Source: Streptomyces sp. NBC_01335 (GTDB lineage Bacteria; Actinomycetota; Actinomycetes; Streptomycetales; Streptomycetaceae). From it: 64,000 bases of DNA. Both the position numbers and the translations under genes were made by a program. The stretch is taken from contig NZ_CP108370.1 of NCBI RefSeq assembly GCF_035953295.1, forward strand, positions 6,867,001-6,931,000, given 5' to 3'. The stretch's first letter is position 1; each line of letters begins with the position of its first letter. Shown here one piece after another: positions 52,795 to 63,034 of the stretch. The notes beneath the pieces were generated by a model, which made no database searches, was not told the DNA's origin, and was given only the letters and a program-made list of their open reading frames with translations.

Positions 52795-54216
52795 ATGCCC
52801 ACCATCGGATCCGACACACTGTCATCGCCCCCCGGGGCCGCGCCGGCCCGACGCGGAGCGGCGCCGGGGCTGCGGCTGACCGCCCTCGCCACCGGCTTCG
52901 TCATGGCGGCACTCGACGTGACCGTCGTCAACATCGCCGGCGCCGCGATCCAGGAGAACCTGCACGCCTCGTGGTCCGAACTCACGTGGATCGTGGACGG
53001 CTACGTCCTGGTCTTCAGCTCGCTCATCCTGCTGGGCGGCGGGCTCGCGAACCGGCTGGGTGCGAAGAACGTCTACCTGTGGGGCATGGCCGTCTTCTTC
53101 GTCGCCTCACTCGGCTGCGCGCTCGCACCGAACGCCGCCGCACTGGTCGGCGCCCGCCTCGGGCAAGGGGTGGGCGCGGCACTCTTCATGCCCAGCTCGC
53201 TCTCGCTGCTGGTGCTCTCCTTCCCCGAGAAGCGGGAGCGGACGCGCATGCTGGGCCTGTGGTCGGCGATCGTGGCCACCTCGGCGGGGCTGGGCCCGAG
53301 CGTCGGAGGCCTGCTGGTCAGCGCGTTCGGGTGGCAGAGCATCTTCTTCCTCAATCTGCCCATCGGCCTCGTCGGCATCCTGCTGACCCTGCGCTGTGTC
53401 GCCCCGGCCGAGGTCCGCCCCGTCCGGCTGGCCGTGCCCGGTCACGTCCTGTGGATCGCGGCCCTCGCCGCACTGAGCTTCGCGCTCATCGAGGGGCCGC
53501 GCCTCGGCTGGGACGCCGGCCCCCTGCTGGTCGCGTACGCCGTACTCGTCGTCTCGGGCGGGGCGCTGGTGGCGCGCGAGCGCCGGGCCGAACACCTGGT
53601 CATGCCGTGGAGCCTCTTCCGGCGGCCGAGTTTCTCCGGTGCGAACCTGGTGGGCTTCCTCTTCAACTTCGCGCTCTACGGCAGCATGTTCATGCTTGCG
53701 CTCTACCTCCAGCACGCCCGGGGATCCAGCCCCTTGCGGGCCGGTCTGGAACTGCTGCCCATGACGATCTGGTTCCCGCTGGCCAACCTCGTCTACGCAC
53801 GTGTCTCCGCGCGCTTCTCCAACGGGGCGCTGCTGACGTTCTTCCTGCTGATCGCGGGAGTCGCGTCGCTGACCATGACGGGTGTCACTTCGACGACGCC
53901 CTACTGGGTCGTGGCCGTCGCCGTCGGCATCGCCAACATCGGCTCGGGCGTCATCTCTCCCGGGATGACCGCGGCGCTGGTGGACTCCGCCGGGCCCGAG
54001 AACGCCAACGTGGCCGGCTCCGTCCTCAACGCCAACCGGCAGATCGGGACTTTGGTGGGCATCGCCGCCATGAGCGTGGTGCTCGCCACGGTCCCGGACT
54101 GGAACCGCGGACCCGCCGTCTGCTTCCTGCTGGCGGGCGCCGCCTACGTCGGCGCGGCGGTCGCCGCCTGGCGGCTGATCGTCCGGCCCGAACGCCGCGA
54201 GGCCGCCAACGCCTGA
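52795..54216 (+). CDS. DHA2-family MFS exporter
   Basis: This 473-residue transporter has about 14 hydrophobic segments and the DHA2 motifs: LDVTVVNIAGAAI in helix 1, WIVDGYVLVFSSLILLGGGLANRLGAKN (motif A region), and GARLGQGVGAALFMPSSLSLL. It should be a proton-coupled drug exporter. Its divergent ArsR-type regulator suggests induction by its substrate. A GAGGAGAAG precedes the ATG. Confidence 0.92.
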   Translation: MPTIGSDTLSSPPGAAPARRGAAPGLRLTALATGFVMAALDVTVVNIAGAAIQENLHASWSELTWIVDGYVLVFSSLILLGGGLANRLGAKNVYLWGMAVFFVASLGCALAPNAAALVGARLGQGVGAALFMPSSLSLLVLSFPEKRERTRMLGLWSAIVATSAGLGPSVGGLLVSAFGWQSIFFLNLPIGLVGILLTLRCVAPAEVRPVRLAVPGHVLWIAALAALSFALIEGPRLGWDAGPLLVAYAVLVVSGGALVARERRAEHLVMPWSLFRRPSFSGANLVGFLFNFALYGSMFMLALYLQHARGSSPLRAGLELLPMTIWFPLANLVYARVSARFSNGALLTFFLLIAGVASLTMTGVTSTTPYWVVAVAVGIANIGSGVISPGMTAALVDSAGPENANVAGSVLNANRQIGTLVGIAAMSVVLATVPDWNRGPAVCFLLAGAAYVGAAVAAWRLIVRPERREAANA

Positions 54217-54217
54217 G

Positions 54218-54269
54218 GGTGTGCCGCCGCCCGGAGCGGCCCTCTACGGGCGGCGGTCGGCGGCACACC
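54218..54269. terminator. Terminator after the DHA2 gene
   Basis: Arms GGTGTGCCGCC (54218-54228) and GGCGGCACACC (54259-54269) pair perfectly, with a further inner GCCCG/CGGGC stem. The structure begins at the stop codon. Confidence 0.75.
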
Positions 54270-54407
54270 ACGCCGAGGGCCCCGCTGGGGCGTGTCTTCG
54301 AGGTGCCGTCTGCCGGGCTCCGGCCGAACGGCGGCACTTCGACGGATCGCCCTTGCCCAGCAAGGCCCAGCAAGATCCGAACGCGGAAGCCGCCGGCGGG
54401 TCCCGCC

Positions 54408-55502
54408 TCAGAGAAGCGTGAGCTGGGTGGGGCCCGGGGTCGTCCCGGTCGTGCCACCGGCCGGCGGCACGGGCGGGGTGATCCGCCGGGCGGCACCCCG
54501 GGTGGGCGGGCCGATGCCGAACTCGGCGGCGATCTCGTGCACCTGCCGGGTGATCTGCCGCTGGTACCAGTGCGGGGCGTACGAACCGCCCGCGTACATC
54601 CGCTCGTACCGCGCGACGAGGTGCGGGTGGTGGTGGCCCAGCCACGCCATGAACCACTCCCGGGCGCCCGGCCTCAGGTGCAGCACGAGCGGGGTCACCG
54701 AGGTGGCGCCCGCCTCGGCGATGGCCCGGACCGTGGCCCGCAGCTGGTCGGGGCCGTCGCCGAGGAACGGGATCACGGGGGCCATGAGGACCGCGCACCC
54801 GATGCCCGCCTCCGTCAGGGTACGAACGGCATCCAGTCGGCGCCGGGGGTCGGGGGTGCCGGGTTCCACCGTGCGCCACAGCTCGCGGTCGACGAACCCC
54901 ACCGAGACGGAGACGCCGACCTCGGTCACCTCGGCGGCCTGCCGCAGCAGGTCGAGATCGCGCAGGATCAGGGTGCCCTTGGTCAGGATCGAGAAGGGGT
55001 TGGCGTGGTCGCGCAGGGCGCCGATGATCCCCGGCATCAGGCGGTACCGACCCTCCGCGCGCTGGTAGCAGTCGACGTTGGTGCCCATCGCGAGGTGGTC
55101 CCCGCGCCAGCGCGGTGAGGCCAGTTCCCGTCGGAGCAGTTCCACCGCGTTGATCTTGACGACGATCTGCGAGTCGAAACCGGCCCCGGTGTCGAGGTCC
55201 AGATAGCTGTGCGTCTTGCGGGCGAAGCAGTACACGCACGCGTGACTGCAGCCCCTGTAGGGGTTGAGCGTCCACTCGAACGGCATCCGGGAGGCCCCGG
55301 GTACCCGGTTCACGACCGAGCGGGCGCGGATCTCGTGGAAGGTCATCCCCTGGAACTCAGGGGTGTCGAAGGTGCGGCTGGTGACCGCGTCGGCGGCGAA
55401 GAGCGCGGCGGCACGCGGCCCGCTCGCGGCCGCCCGTCCATCGTCCCGGCCGGTGGCGTCTCCGGCATCCGTGGTGTTCTCGGCCAGGTGGTCCCAGCGC
55501 AT
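54408..55502 (-). CDS. Radical SAM protein, SplB-like (Rv2578c family), under an SOS box
   Basis: This 364-residue protein has the radical SAM iron-sulfur motif CSHACVYC (CxxxCxxC; residues ~86-93) followed by FARKTHSYLDLD. GVSVSVGFVDRELW and a glycine-containing TVRAIAEAGA segment complete the partial barrel. The family is related to spore photoproduct lyase but its reaction is unproven. ATG 55502 fits the GGAGG upstream. A perfect LexA-type box lies 34-45 nt upstream, which points to DNA-damage induction. Confidence 0.9.
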   Translation of the reverse strand: MRWDHLAENTTDAGDATGRDDGRAAASGPRAAALFAADAVTSRTFDTPEFQGMTFHEIRARSVVNRVPGASRMPFEWTLNPYRGCSHACVYCFARKTHSYLDLDTGAGFDSQIVVKINAVELLRRELASPRWRGDHLAMGTNVDCYQRAEGRYRLMPGIIGALRDHANPFSILTKGTLILRDLDLLRQAAEVTEVGVSVSVGFVDRELWRTVEPGTPDPRRRLDAVRTLTEAGIGCAVLMAPVIPFLGDGPDQLRATVRAIAEAGATSVTPLVLHLRPGAREWFMAWLGHHHPHLVARYERMYAGGSYAPHWYQRQITRQVHEIAAEFGIGPPTRGAARRITPPVPPAGGTTGTTPGPTQLTLL

Positions 55503-55535
55503 CGGCACCTCCTCGGTGGCTCGATTCCGAGAATA

Positions 55536-55547
55536 GAACACATGTTC
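55536..55547 (-). promoter_or_regulatory. LexA (SOS) box upstream of the radical SAM gene
   Basis: GAACACATGTTC is an exact GAAC-N4-GTTC palindrome, the core of the actinobacterial LexA site. It lies 34 nt upstream of the gene's ATG, within the expected promoter. Confidence 0.85.
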
Positions 55548-55722
55548 CCTTGATCGTGCGGAGCGCCCTTCCGGCGAGTGTCCGCACGACTTCGGGCCGG
55601 CTCCTGGCCGCCTGTGGAAGGCATGGTCCGGCCGGAGGTTCACCGCCCCGATTTTGAGCGGACCCTCCCGGGGTGGTTGGCTCAGCCAGGGTCTTCATCA
55701 ACCGAATGCTGGAGGAACAGCC

Positions 55723-56175
55723 ATGGCGCAGGTCGAAGCCACGACGGAGCGGACCATCGCGGCGGACGCGGAGACGGTGTTCGACGCGCTGGCCGACTAC
55801 AAGGAGGTGCGGGGCAAGGTGCTGCCCGGGCACTTCAGCGAGTACGAGGTCCGCGAAGGCGGCGACGGTGAAGGCACCCTCGTCCACTGGAAGCTCCAGG
55901 CCACCAGCAAGCGGGTGCGCGACTGCCTCCTGGAGGTGACCGAGCCGACCGACGGTCAGCTGGTCGAGAAGGACCGCAACTCCTCGATGGTCACCACCTG
56001 GACCGTCACCCCCGCCGGGGAGGGCCGCTCCAAGGCCGTCGTCTCCACCGTCTGGAACGGTGCCGGCGGCATCGGAGGGTTCTTCGAGCGGACCTTCGCC
56101 CCCAAGGGACTCGCGCGCATCTACGACGAGCTGCTCCAGAACCTCGCCACCGAGGTCGAGAAGACCGCGAAGTAG
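55723..56175 (+). CDS. SRPBCC-family protein
   Basis: A 150-residue helix-grip protein beginning [29 protein letters not shown] and ending with the long helix [18 protein letters not shown]. It is a second START-like protein in the window, distantly similar to the one at 27030. GGAGGAACAG precedes the ATG. The ligand is unknown. Confidence 0.86.
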   Translation: MAQVEATTERTIAADAETVFDALADYKEVRGKVLPGHFSEYEVREGGDGEGTLVHWKLQATSKRVRDCLLEVTEPTDGQLVEKDRNSSMVTTWTVTPAGEGRSKAVVSTVWNGAGGIGGFFERTFAPKGLARIYDELLQNLATEVEKTAK

Positions 56176-56494
56176 TACCTGTCGCCGGACGGTGGGCCCA
56201 CCGCCACCGTCCGCGCGCCGGTCCCGTTCCACCGGTACGCCGCCCTCCACCGTCATCGGCCACCGTCCGCGCGCCGGTTCCGCTCCCCGTCCGCCACCGG
56301 CCACCCGCCACTCGGGGCGTCGGACGCCTCACCGGAACGAGTGGTTTTCCAGGGCAACCTGTTCTGCGCCCCACCCCCGCTCCCACCGGCGGATACGCCT
56401 CCGCGCACGCCGTCCACGCCCCTCGAAGTCGTTTGCCCCGCCTTCCCGCCTGATGCGAGAAATGTTCGGCGCAGTGCGACGAGGGGAGCGTTCC
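56176..56494. other. Intergenic region (319 nt), promoter of the DHA2-repeat fusion gene
   Basis: No gene is seen. An imperfect direct repeat (CCACCGTCCGCGCGCCGGT near 56203 and 56263) lies in the first half. GAGGGGAG at 56481-56488 sets the downstream GTG start. Confidence 0.5.
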
Positions 56495-59083
56495 GTGGTG
56501 GGTGGCAGCACGCTGGTCGAGGGCGGGCCGGACGGATCGGGGGACCGGGAGGACCAGGCGGGGCGCCCGCCCGTGGTCCCGCCGGACGACACCCCGACCG
56601 AGGAGTTGCCCGTACAGGCCGGGCCGCCCGGACGCGGGACACCCGATGCGTCCGGGGCGCCCGAGAGGCTTGGGCCGGCGGCGGCCGAGGGCGAGGTGAA
56701 CCTCCGTCAGGTCCGTACGGTCTTCCTCGGGCTGATGCTCACCCTGCTGCTCGCCGCCCTCGACCAGATGATCGTCGCCACCGCGCTGCCGAAGATCGTC
56801 GGCGAACTGCACGGGCTCGACAAGATGTCCTGGGCGGTCACCGCCTACCTGCTGGCGTCCACGATCGTGCTGCCGCTCTACGGCAAGCTCGGCGACCTCT
56901 TCGGCCGCAAGGGCGTCTTCCAGTTCGCGATCATCGTGTTCGTCATCGGCTCCGCCCTCGCCGGCTGGTCGCGCACCATGGACCAGCTGATCGCCTTTCG
57001 CGCCCTCCAGGGCATCGGCGGCGGCGGGCTGATGATCGGCGTGCAGGCGATCATCGCGGACATCGTGCCGCCCCGGCAGCGGGGCCGGTACATGGGGCTC
57101 ATCGGCGCGGTCTTCGGCCTGGCGTCCGTGGCGGGGCCGCTCCTCGGCGGGTTCTTCACCGACCACGTCACCTGGCGCTGGTGCTTTTACATCAACGTGC
57201 CGTTCGGACTGGCGACCCTCGCCGTCATCGCCGTCGTCCTCAAGCTGCCCCGGCCCAAGGTCCGCCCGAAACTCGACGTGCTGGGCGCCGCGCTGCTCGC
57301 CGTCGCCTCCACCTGCCTGGTGCTGCTGACCAGCTGGGGCGGCACCGAGTACGCCTGGGGATCGCGGACCATCGTGCTGCTCGCCGTCGGAGCGGTCGTC
57401 ACCGCGGTGCTCTTCGTCGCCGTCGAGGCCCGCGCAGCAGAACCGATCATTCCGTTGCGGCTCTTCCGCGACTCCGTCTTCAACGTCAGCGGACTGGTCG
57501 GCGCCGTCATCGGCGTCGCGCTGTTCGGCGCGGCGAGCTACCTGCCGACCTACCTTCAGATGGTCGACGGCGTGAGCGCCACCGAGTCGGGGCTGCTCAT
57601 GCTCCCGATGATGGGCGGCATCGTGGGCGCCTCCGTCGTCTCCGGGCAGATGATCTCCCGCTCGGGCCGCTACCGGGTCCACCCGATCGCCGGCAGCGCC
57701 CTCTCGGCGGTCGGCATGTGGCTGCTCTCCCGGCTGGAACTCGGGACCTCCCGGCTGGAGTACAGCCTCGCCCAGGCCGTGCTCGGCATCGGGATCGGCC
57801 TCGTCATGCCGGTACTGGTGCTCGCGGTGCAGAACTCCGTACGCCCCACCGACCTCGGCACCGCCACCAGCGCCAACAACTACTTCCGGCAGATCGGCGG
57901 CAGCGTCGGGGCGGCGATCTTCGGGACGCTCTTCGCCGGACGCCTCGCGGACGCCCTGGCGGTCCGTCTGCCCTCCGGCGCGGGACTGCCCGACGCGAAG
58001 TCCGTCACCCCTCAGCTGATCCGCACGCTGGACCCGGCGCTGCGCGACGCGTACATCCAGGCGTACGTGGACGCGATGCCGCGGATCTTCCTCTACCTGG
58101 TGCCGGTCCTGCTGACCGGTCTCGTCCTCGCCTTCTTCCTCAAGGAGAAACCGCTGGTGTCCCACCACAGCCCCGAAGCCGCCGCCGAGCCCACCGAGAT
58201 CCCCGCCGCCCGTACCGTCCCCGACGCCGGTGGCATCCCCGACGCCGGTGGCATCCCGGCCGCCGTCACCGTAACCGTCCCTGTCCCCGTACCCGCGACC
58301 GCGCCCGTCGTGGTCGCCCACGTCGCGGGGGTGCCGGTACGCGGCCGTGTCCAGCACCAGGACGGGACCACGGTGCCCCGGGCCGCGCTCACCCTCATCG
58401 ACGTCCAGGGGCACCAGGTGGGCCGGGGCGCCAGCGACGGCGACGGGCGGTACGCGCTGAGCGTGCCCGGCTCCGGTTCGTACGTCCTGATCGCCGCGGC
58501 CGGAGGGCACCAGCCGCAGGCCGTCAGCGTCACCGTCGGCGAGCGGCCGGTCTCCCTCGACATCGTGCTCGGCGGCGCAGGACGCCTCACCGGCCGGGTC
58601 CTCACCCCGGACGGCACCCCGGTCCGCGAGGCGGCCGTCACCCTCACCGACGTACGCGGCGAGGTCGTCGCCTCCACCAGGACCGGCCACGAGGGCGGCT
58701 ACACCATCGCGGAACTGGTCGCGGGCGAGTACACCCTCGCCGCCAGCGCCGCCGCCTTCCGGCCCGCCGCACTGCCGGTGAGCGTGCAGGCGGCCCGCGA
58801 GACCCGCCAGGACATCGAACTGGCCGGCGGCGCGGTGCTGCGCGGAGTCGTACGCGCCCCCGGCGGGCGGCTCGTCGAGGACGCCCGGGTCACCCTGCTC
58901 GACGCCGCGGGCAACGTGGTCGACACCCTCACCACCGGCCCGGACGGCGCGTTCCGCTTCGTGGACCTCTCGTCCGGCGAGTACACCGTGATCGCGGCCG
59001 GCTACCCGCCGGTGGCCACCGTGCTCCAGGTCGCCGGCGGCGGACGCACCGAGCGCGACCTCCAGCTCGGCCACGAGGACTGA
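56495..59083 (+). CDS. DHA2-family MFS exporter fused to three carboxypeptidase-regulatory-like repeats
   Basis: This 862-residue protein has a disordered N-terminus (~1-65) and a 14-helix DHA2 domain (~70-555; [50 protein letters not shown]). A Pro/Val linker follows (~565-610). Then come three ~80-residue beta-sandwich repeats (~612-862), each with the pattern V.G.V...G..V..A.VTL.D..G......T...G.Y....L..G.Y...A. These are transthyretin/CarboxypepD_reg-like modules, which bind sugars or proteins. The GTG at 56495 is fixed by GAGGGGAG six bases upstream. Confidence 0.9.
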   Translation: MVGGSTLVEGGPDGSGDREDQAGRPPVVPPDDTPTEELPVQAGPPGRGTPDASGAPERLGPAAAEGEVNLRQVRTVFLGLMLTLLLAALDQMIVATALPKIVGELHGLDKMSWAVTAYLLASTIVLPLYGKLGDLFGRKGVFQFAIIVFVIGSALAGWSRTMDQLIAFRALQGIGGGGLMIGVQAIIADIVPPRQRGRYMGLIGAVFGLASVAGPLLGGFFTDHVTWRWCFYINVPFGLATLAVIAVVLKLPRPKVRPKLDVLGAALLAVASTCLVLLTSWGGTEYAWGSRTIVLLAVGAVVTAVLFVAVEARAAEPIIPLRLFRDSVFNVSGLVGAVIGVALFGAASYLPTYLQMVDGVSATESGLLMLPMMGGIVGASVVSGQMISRSGRYRVHPIAGSALSAVGMWLLSRLELGTSRLEYSLAQAVLGIGIGLVMPVLVLAVQNSVRPTDLGTATSANNYFRQIGGSVGAAIFGTLFAGRLADALAVRLPSGAGLPDAKSVTPQLIRTLDPALRDAYIQAYVDAMPRIFLYLVPVLLTGLVLAFFLKEKPLVSHHSPEAAAEPTEIPAARTVPDAGGIPDAGGIPAAVTVTVPVPVPATAPVVVAHVAGVPVRGRVQHQDGTTVPRAALTLIDVQGHQVGRGASDGDGRYALSVPGSGSYVLIAAAGGHQPQAVSVTVGERPVSLDIVLGGAGRLTGRVLTPDGTPVREAAVTLTDVRGEVVASTRTGHEGGYTIAELVAGEYTLAASAAAFRPAALPVSVQAARETRQDIELAGGAVLRGVVRAPGGRLVEDARVTLLDAAGNVVDTLTTGPDGAFRFVDLSSGEYTVIAAGYPPVATVLQVAGGGRTERDLQLGHED

Positions 59084-59163
59084 GGGCCCGGCGGACGGGG
59101 CGGTCGTGCCGCCCCGGGCGGCAGCCGGCGGGCGGGGGCGGCCGCCCGGGGGCGCGCGGCCGC

Positions 59164-60090
59164 CTACTCCTCGCCCCGCTCCCGCGCCGATGTCACCAGG
59201 GACACCAAGGCCCGCGCCCCCGGGCTCGTCGCCCGCTGCGGCGGGAGCACCACCACACTCTCGTACCGCACCGGCCGCGCCCCTGCCCCCGGGCCGGACG
59301 CCTCCGGCGCCACGAGGTCCAGAGCCACCAGCTGGGCCGCCTCCGGCTTGCGCGCGAAGTGGCGCGGGACGACCGCGATGCCCAGCCCCTCCTGGACCAG
59401 CTCCAGCAGGCTGTGCACGTCGTTCACCTCCAGGGCCACCGTCCGGCGCACCCCCGCCGAGGCGAAGGCCGCGTCGGCGGCCCGCCGGGGGCCCCAGTCC
59501 GGGTGGAAGTCGATGAACGACTCCTCGGGCAGCGCACCCCACTCGACCCCGGGCAGCCCGGCGAACCGGTGCCCGGCGGCGCACAGCACCACCATCTCCT
59601 CCGTCGCCAGGGGGATCAGTTCCCCGCGCCACTCCACCGGGCTCACCGTCGCCGCGAACGCCAGGTCCAGGCGACCGTCCGCCACCCCGTCCAGCAGGCT
59701 CATCGTGCCCTCCTGGCGGAGCCGGATCTCCATGTGCGGATGCTCCCGGTGGAACGCTGCCAGCAGCCTGGCCGGGCTGACCCCCGCCACGCACTGCTCG
59801 ACCCCCACCGTCAGTGTGCCGCGCAGCAGCCCTCGCACGGCGTCCACCGCGTCCCGCGCCGCACGGGCCCCGGCGAGCGTCCGCACCGCCTCCACCAGCA
59901 GCGCCCGTCCCGCCTCCGTGAGCCGCACCGACCGGGTCGTCCGGCTGAACAGCGGCGTCCGCAGCTCCTGCTCCAGCGCCCGCACGGACGCCGACAGACC
60001 CGACTGGGACACGGCGAGGCGCTCGGCGGCCCGGGTGAAGTGCTGCTCCTCCGCGACGGTGACGAAGTGCTCCAGCTGACGCAATTCCAT
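59164..60090 (-). CDS. LysR-family transcriptional regulator
   Basis: The 308-residue protein has the LysR HTH (MELRQLEHFVTVAEEQHFTRAAERLAVSQSGLSASVRALE) and a periplasmic-binding-type effector domain from ~90 on. It is divergent from the aldo/keto reductase gene at 60257 with 166 nt between, so it probably controls that gene and itself. Confidence 0.92.
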   Translation of the reverse strand: MELRQLEHFVTVAEEQHFTRAAERLAVSQSGLSASVRALEQELRTPLFSRTTRSVRLTEAGRALLVEAVRTLAGARAARDAVDAVRGLLRGTLTVGVEQCVAGVSPARLLAAFHREHPHMEIRLRQEGTMSLLDGVADGRLDLAFAATVSPVEWRGELIPLATEEMVVLCAAGHRFAGLPGVEWGALPEESFIDFHPDWGPRRAADAAFASAGVRRTVALEVNDVHSLLELVQEGLGIAVVPRHFARKPEAAQLVALDLVAPEASGPGAGARPVRYESVVVLPPQRATSPGARALVSLVTSARERGEE

Positions 60091-60256
60091 GATTGATGAA
60101 TCTAAACGATGAATGCCAGAGCTGTTTCCCGTTGGACTGCTGGATCTTTCTCCGTCAGCCTGGAGACGGACCCCCTCAGCGGATACCCGCCGCGGAGAGA
60201 GCCCCCGGCACTCCGGACCGGAGTGCCCCGTCCGACGACCTCGCGGAGCCCTTCGT

Positions 60257-61261
60257 ATGTACCTTCCGTCCGCCGACCGCTACTCCGCCATGCCCTACCG
60301 GCGCACCGGACGCAGCGGCCTGCTGCTGCCCGCGCTCTCCCTCGGCCTGTGGCACAACTTCGGTGGCGACCGGACGCCGGACACGCAGGCCGCCATCCTG
60401 CGCCGGGCGTTCGACCTCGGCGTCACCCACTTCGACCTGGCGAACAACTACGGGCCGCCGCCCGGCTCCGCCGAGCTCACCCTCGGACGCTCGCTGGCGA
60501 CCGACTTCGCCGCACTCCGCGACGAGCTGATCATCTCCACCAAGGCCGGCTACCTGATGGGCCCGGGCCCGTACGGCGAGTGGGGTTCCCGCAAGAACCT
60601 GCTCTCCTCGCTCGACCAGAGCCTCGGACGGATGGGCCTGGAGTACGTCGACATCTTCTACTCGCACCGCCCGGACCCGGACACCCCGATGGAGGAGACG
60701 ATGGGGGCGCTCGACACCGCCGTCCGTTCCGGCCGGGCGCTCTACGCCGGCATCTCCAACTACTCGCCGGAGCAGACCCGCGAGGCCGCGGCCATCCTCA
60801 AGGACCTGGGCACCCCGCTCCTCATCCACCAGCCGCGCTACTCGATGCTCGACCGCTGGGTGGAGGACGGCCTCCTGGACACGCTGGACGAGGTCGGCGC
60901 CGGCTCCATCGCGTACTCGCCGCTCGCCCAGGGCATGCTGTCCGACCGCTACCTCGACGGCATCCCGGAGGGCTCGCGGGCGGCGGGCTCCAGCCCGTTC
61001 CTGACCGCGGACGCCGTCACCCCCGAGCTGGTCGAGAAGCTGCGCGCCCTCGACGCGGTGGCCAAGGAGCGGGGTCAGTCGCTGGCCCAGCTGGCCCTCT
61101 CCTGGGTGCTGCGCGGCGGGCGCGTCACCTCGGCACTGGTGGGAGCCAGCAGCGTCGCCCAGCTGGAGAACAGCGTGGAGGCCAGCCGCAACCTGGACTT
61201 CGACACGGACGAGCTCGCCCTCATCGAGTCCATCCTCACGGGCGCCGACGCGGGGAAGTAA
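60257..61261 (+). CDS. Aldo/keto reductase, YghZ/glyceraldehyde-phosphate reductase type
   Basis: This 334-residue NADPH-dependent reductase has the catalytic tetrad in order: Asp in FDLANNYGPPPGSAE with Tyr66, Lys in ISTKAGY, His in YSHRPDP. The segment GYLMGPGPYGEWGSRKNLLSSLDQSL is typical of the AKR14/YghZ group, which reduces L-glyceraldehyde 3-phosphate and methylglyoxal. The LysR regulator is divergent. The stop lies 7 nt before the corA stop on the other strand. Confidence 0.92.
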   Translation: MYLPSADRYSAMPYRRTGRSGLLLPALSLGLWHNFGGDRTPDTQAAILRRAFDLGVTHFDLANNYGPPPGSAELTLGRSLATDFAALRDELIISTKAGYLMGPGPYGEWGSRKNLLSSLDQSLGRMGLEYVDIFYSHRPDPDTPMEETMGALDTAVRSGRALYAGISNYSPEQTREAAAILKDLGTPLLIHQPRYSMLDRWVEDGLLDTLDEVGAGSIAYSPLAQGMLSDRYLDGIPEGSRAAGSSPFLTADAVTPELVEKLRALDAVAKERGQSLAQLALSWVLRGGRVTSALVGASSVAQLENSVEASRNLDFDTDELALIESILTGADAGK

Positions 61262-61268
61262 CCCCCGG

Positions 61269-62357
61269 TCAGAGCCAGCCGTTGCGCCGGAAGCCCCGGT
61301 GGATCACCAAGCACGCCAGGGCCATCAGCCCCAGTGCGAACGGGTATCCGTAGGTCCACCGGAGCTCCGGCATGTGCGAGAAGTTCATGCCGTACATCCC
61401 GCAGACCATCGTCGGTACGGCGACTATCGCGGCCCACGCGGTGATCTTGCGCATGTCCTCGTTCTGCCCGACCGTCACCTGCGCGAGATGGGCCTGGAGC
61501 ACCGAGTCGAGCAAGGAGTCGAAAGACGCCATCTGCTCGTTCAGGCGGGTCAGATGGCCCGCCACGTCGCGGAAGTACGGCTGTATCTCCGGCGGTACGG
61601 TCGGCATGGGGCGGGTCGCCAGCGCCTGCAAGGGGCGGTCGAGCGGGGCGACCGCCCGCTTGAACTCCAGTAGTTCGCGCTTCAGTTGGTATATCCGGCC
61701 CGCCTCGCCGCGTCCGGCGTCCACGCTGAACACGGCGGTCTCCACCGCGTCGATGTCGTGCTGTACGGCGTCGGCGACATCCAGGTACGCGTCGACCATC
61801 CGGTCGGCCACGGCGTGCAGCACGGCGGCCGGCCCCTGCCGCAGCCGGTCCGGGTCGGCCTCCAGGGCCTCGCGCAACGGGCCGAGGGAACCGTGTCTGC
61901 CGTGCCGCACCGTGATCACGAAGTCGTCCCCGGTGAAGACCATCAGCTCACCGGTGTCCACCACGTCGCTGGTGGCGGTGAACTGCTCGTGGTCGACGTA
62001 CCCGCACGTTCGGAAGACCGCGAACAGCCCCTTCCCGTACGGCTCCGCCTTGGGGTGCTGGTGCCCGCGCAGCGCGCTCTCCACGGCCACCGGGTGCAGG
62101 TCGAACAGCGCTGCCACGCGCGCGAGTTCCTCCGGCCCCGGCTCGTGGAGGCCGAGCCAGACGAAGCCGCGTCCGGAGCGCCGGACCCGGCGCAGGGCCT
62201 CTTCCGGCGAACCGGTCACGGGCTGCCGGACGCCGTCCTCGTACGAGACGCAGTTCACGACCGAGCTGCCGAGCGGGGAGCGGGCCGGGTGGCTCAGGTC
62301 GACCTTGCGGTGGATCGCACGGCTCATCGCCCGACGGATGGAACGGATCATCGGCAC
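61269..62357 (-). CDS. corA: CorA-family magnesium/cobalt transporter
   Basis: The 362-residue protein has a long cytoplasmic funnel domain and two C-terminal helices, with the selectivity motif YGMNF just before the second (~residue 330) and the MPEL external loop. A basic ~30-residue N-terminus (MIRSIRRAMSRAIHRK) precedes the domain. The GTG at 62357, two codons before an ATG, is preferred because GAGGGGG lies five bases upstream. Confidence 0.92.
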   Translation of the reverse strand: MPMIRSIRRAMSRAIHRKVDLSHPARSPLGSSVVNCVSYEDGVRQPVTGSPEEALRRVRRSGRGFVWLGLHEPGPEELARVAALFDLHPVAVESALRGHQHPKAEPYGKGLFAVFRTCGYVDHEQFTATSDVVDTGELMVFTGDDFVITVRHGRHGSLGPLREALEADPDRLRQGPAAVLHAVADRMVDAYLDVADAVQHDIDAVETAVFSVDAGRGEAGRIYQLKRELLEFKRAVAPLDRPLQALATRPMPTVPPEIQPYFRDVAGHLTRLNEQMASFDSLLDSVLQAHLAQVTVGQNEDMRKITAWAAIVAVPTMVCGMYGMNFSHMPELRWTYGYPFALGLMALACLVIHRGFRRNGWL

Positions 62358-62489
62358 AGCGGCCCCCTCGGCATGGAATACGCCCGGCCAGTTTGCCACT
62401 TGGCCGGTGCGTTTTCCCAGGCCGGTCGGGGTCCGAGGCGAGGAGCGGGCGCGGGAAGGGCCGGACAGGCGGGACTTTCACGACACGGC

Positions 62490-62942
62490 CTACGCCGCGC
62501 AGAACTCGTTGCCCTCGGGGTCCCGCATGATCCACCAATGTCCGGCCGGTCCCTTGTCGACCTCGCGGACCGGGGTGGCGCCCAGGCTCCTGAGGCGGTC
62601 GACCAGCTGATCGAGGCCGCCGGGTTCGCTGTGGATGTCGACGTGCAGGCGGTTCTTGCCGGACTTCTCCTCGGGAACGTCCTGGAAGAGCAGCCGCCGC
62701 CCGGCGCCCACGCCGCTGGTCTCGTCGAACGGGTCGTCGGGGTGGCGGATCGCCGCGTAGCCGCGGAAGGTCTTGCGGCCGTCGTGTTCGGTGACGGCTT
62801 CCTCCGCGAGCTGTCCGGCGGCCAGCAGACGTGCGACGAGCGGGCTCGGGTCCTCCACCTCGTAGCCCAGCGCGGCGGCCCAGAAGTCGGCGAGAACCGG
62901 CGCGTCCCTGCTGTCGATGACGAGCTTCCAGTGCAGTGCCAT
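62490..62942 (-). CDS. VOC-superfamily (glyoxalase-like) protein
   Basis: A 150-residue protein with two beta-alpha-beta-beta-beta units: LVIDSRDAPVLADFWAAALGYEV at the start and LHVDIHSEPGGLDQLVDRLRSLGATPV in the second unit, ending WWIMRDPEGNEFCAA. The last motif, with Glu, is typical of the metal-binding site. The substrate is unknown; antibiotic sequestration and isomerase roles occur in the family. Confidence 0.88.
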   Translation of the reverse strand: MALHWKLVIDSRDAPVLADFWAAALGYEVEDPSPLVARLLAAGQLAEEAVTEHDGRKTFRGYAAIRHPDDPFDETSGVGAGRRLLFQDVPEEKSGKNRLHVDIHSEPGGLDQLVDRLRSLGATPVREVDKGPAGHWWIMRDPEGNEFCAA

Positions 62943-62991
62943 GCCTCCACTCTCCCGCATCCTCGGGCTCGGCGCCGTCCGCGCGAGTCCC

Positions 62992-63028
62992 GGGCGGTGC
63001 CGCCCCCGTCCGGGGAGCGGCACCGCCC
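62992..63028 (-). terminator. Hairpin terminator after the M64 peptidase gene
   Basis: Perfect 12-bp arms (62992-63003, GGGCGGTGCCGC, and 63017-63028) with a 13-nt loop lie just past the stop of the minus-strand peptidase gene. Confidence 0.75.
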
Positions 63029-63034
63029 CGGACA

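Noticed and set aside
56006..59794. A 1262-codon minus-strand open frame opposite the DHA2-repeat fusion
   Set aside because: Its sequence is Gly/Arg/Asp-rich antisense of a gene with strong motifs on the plus strand.
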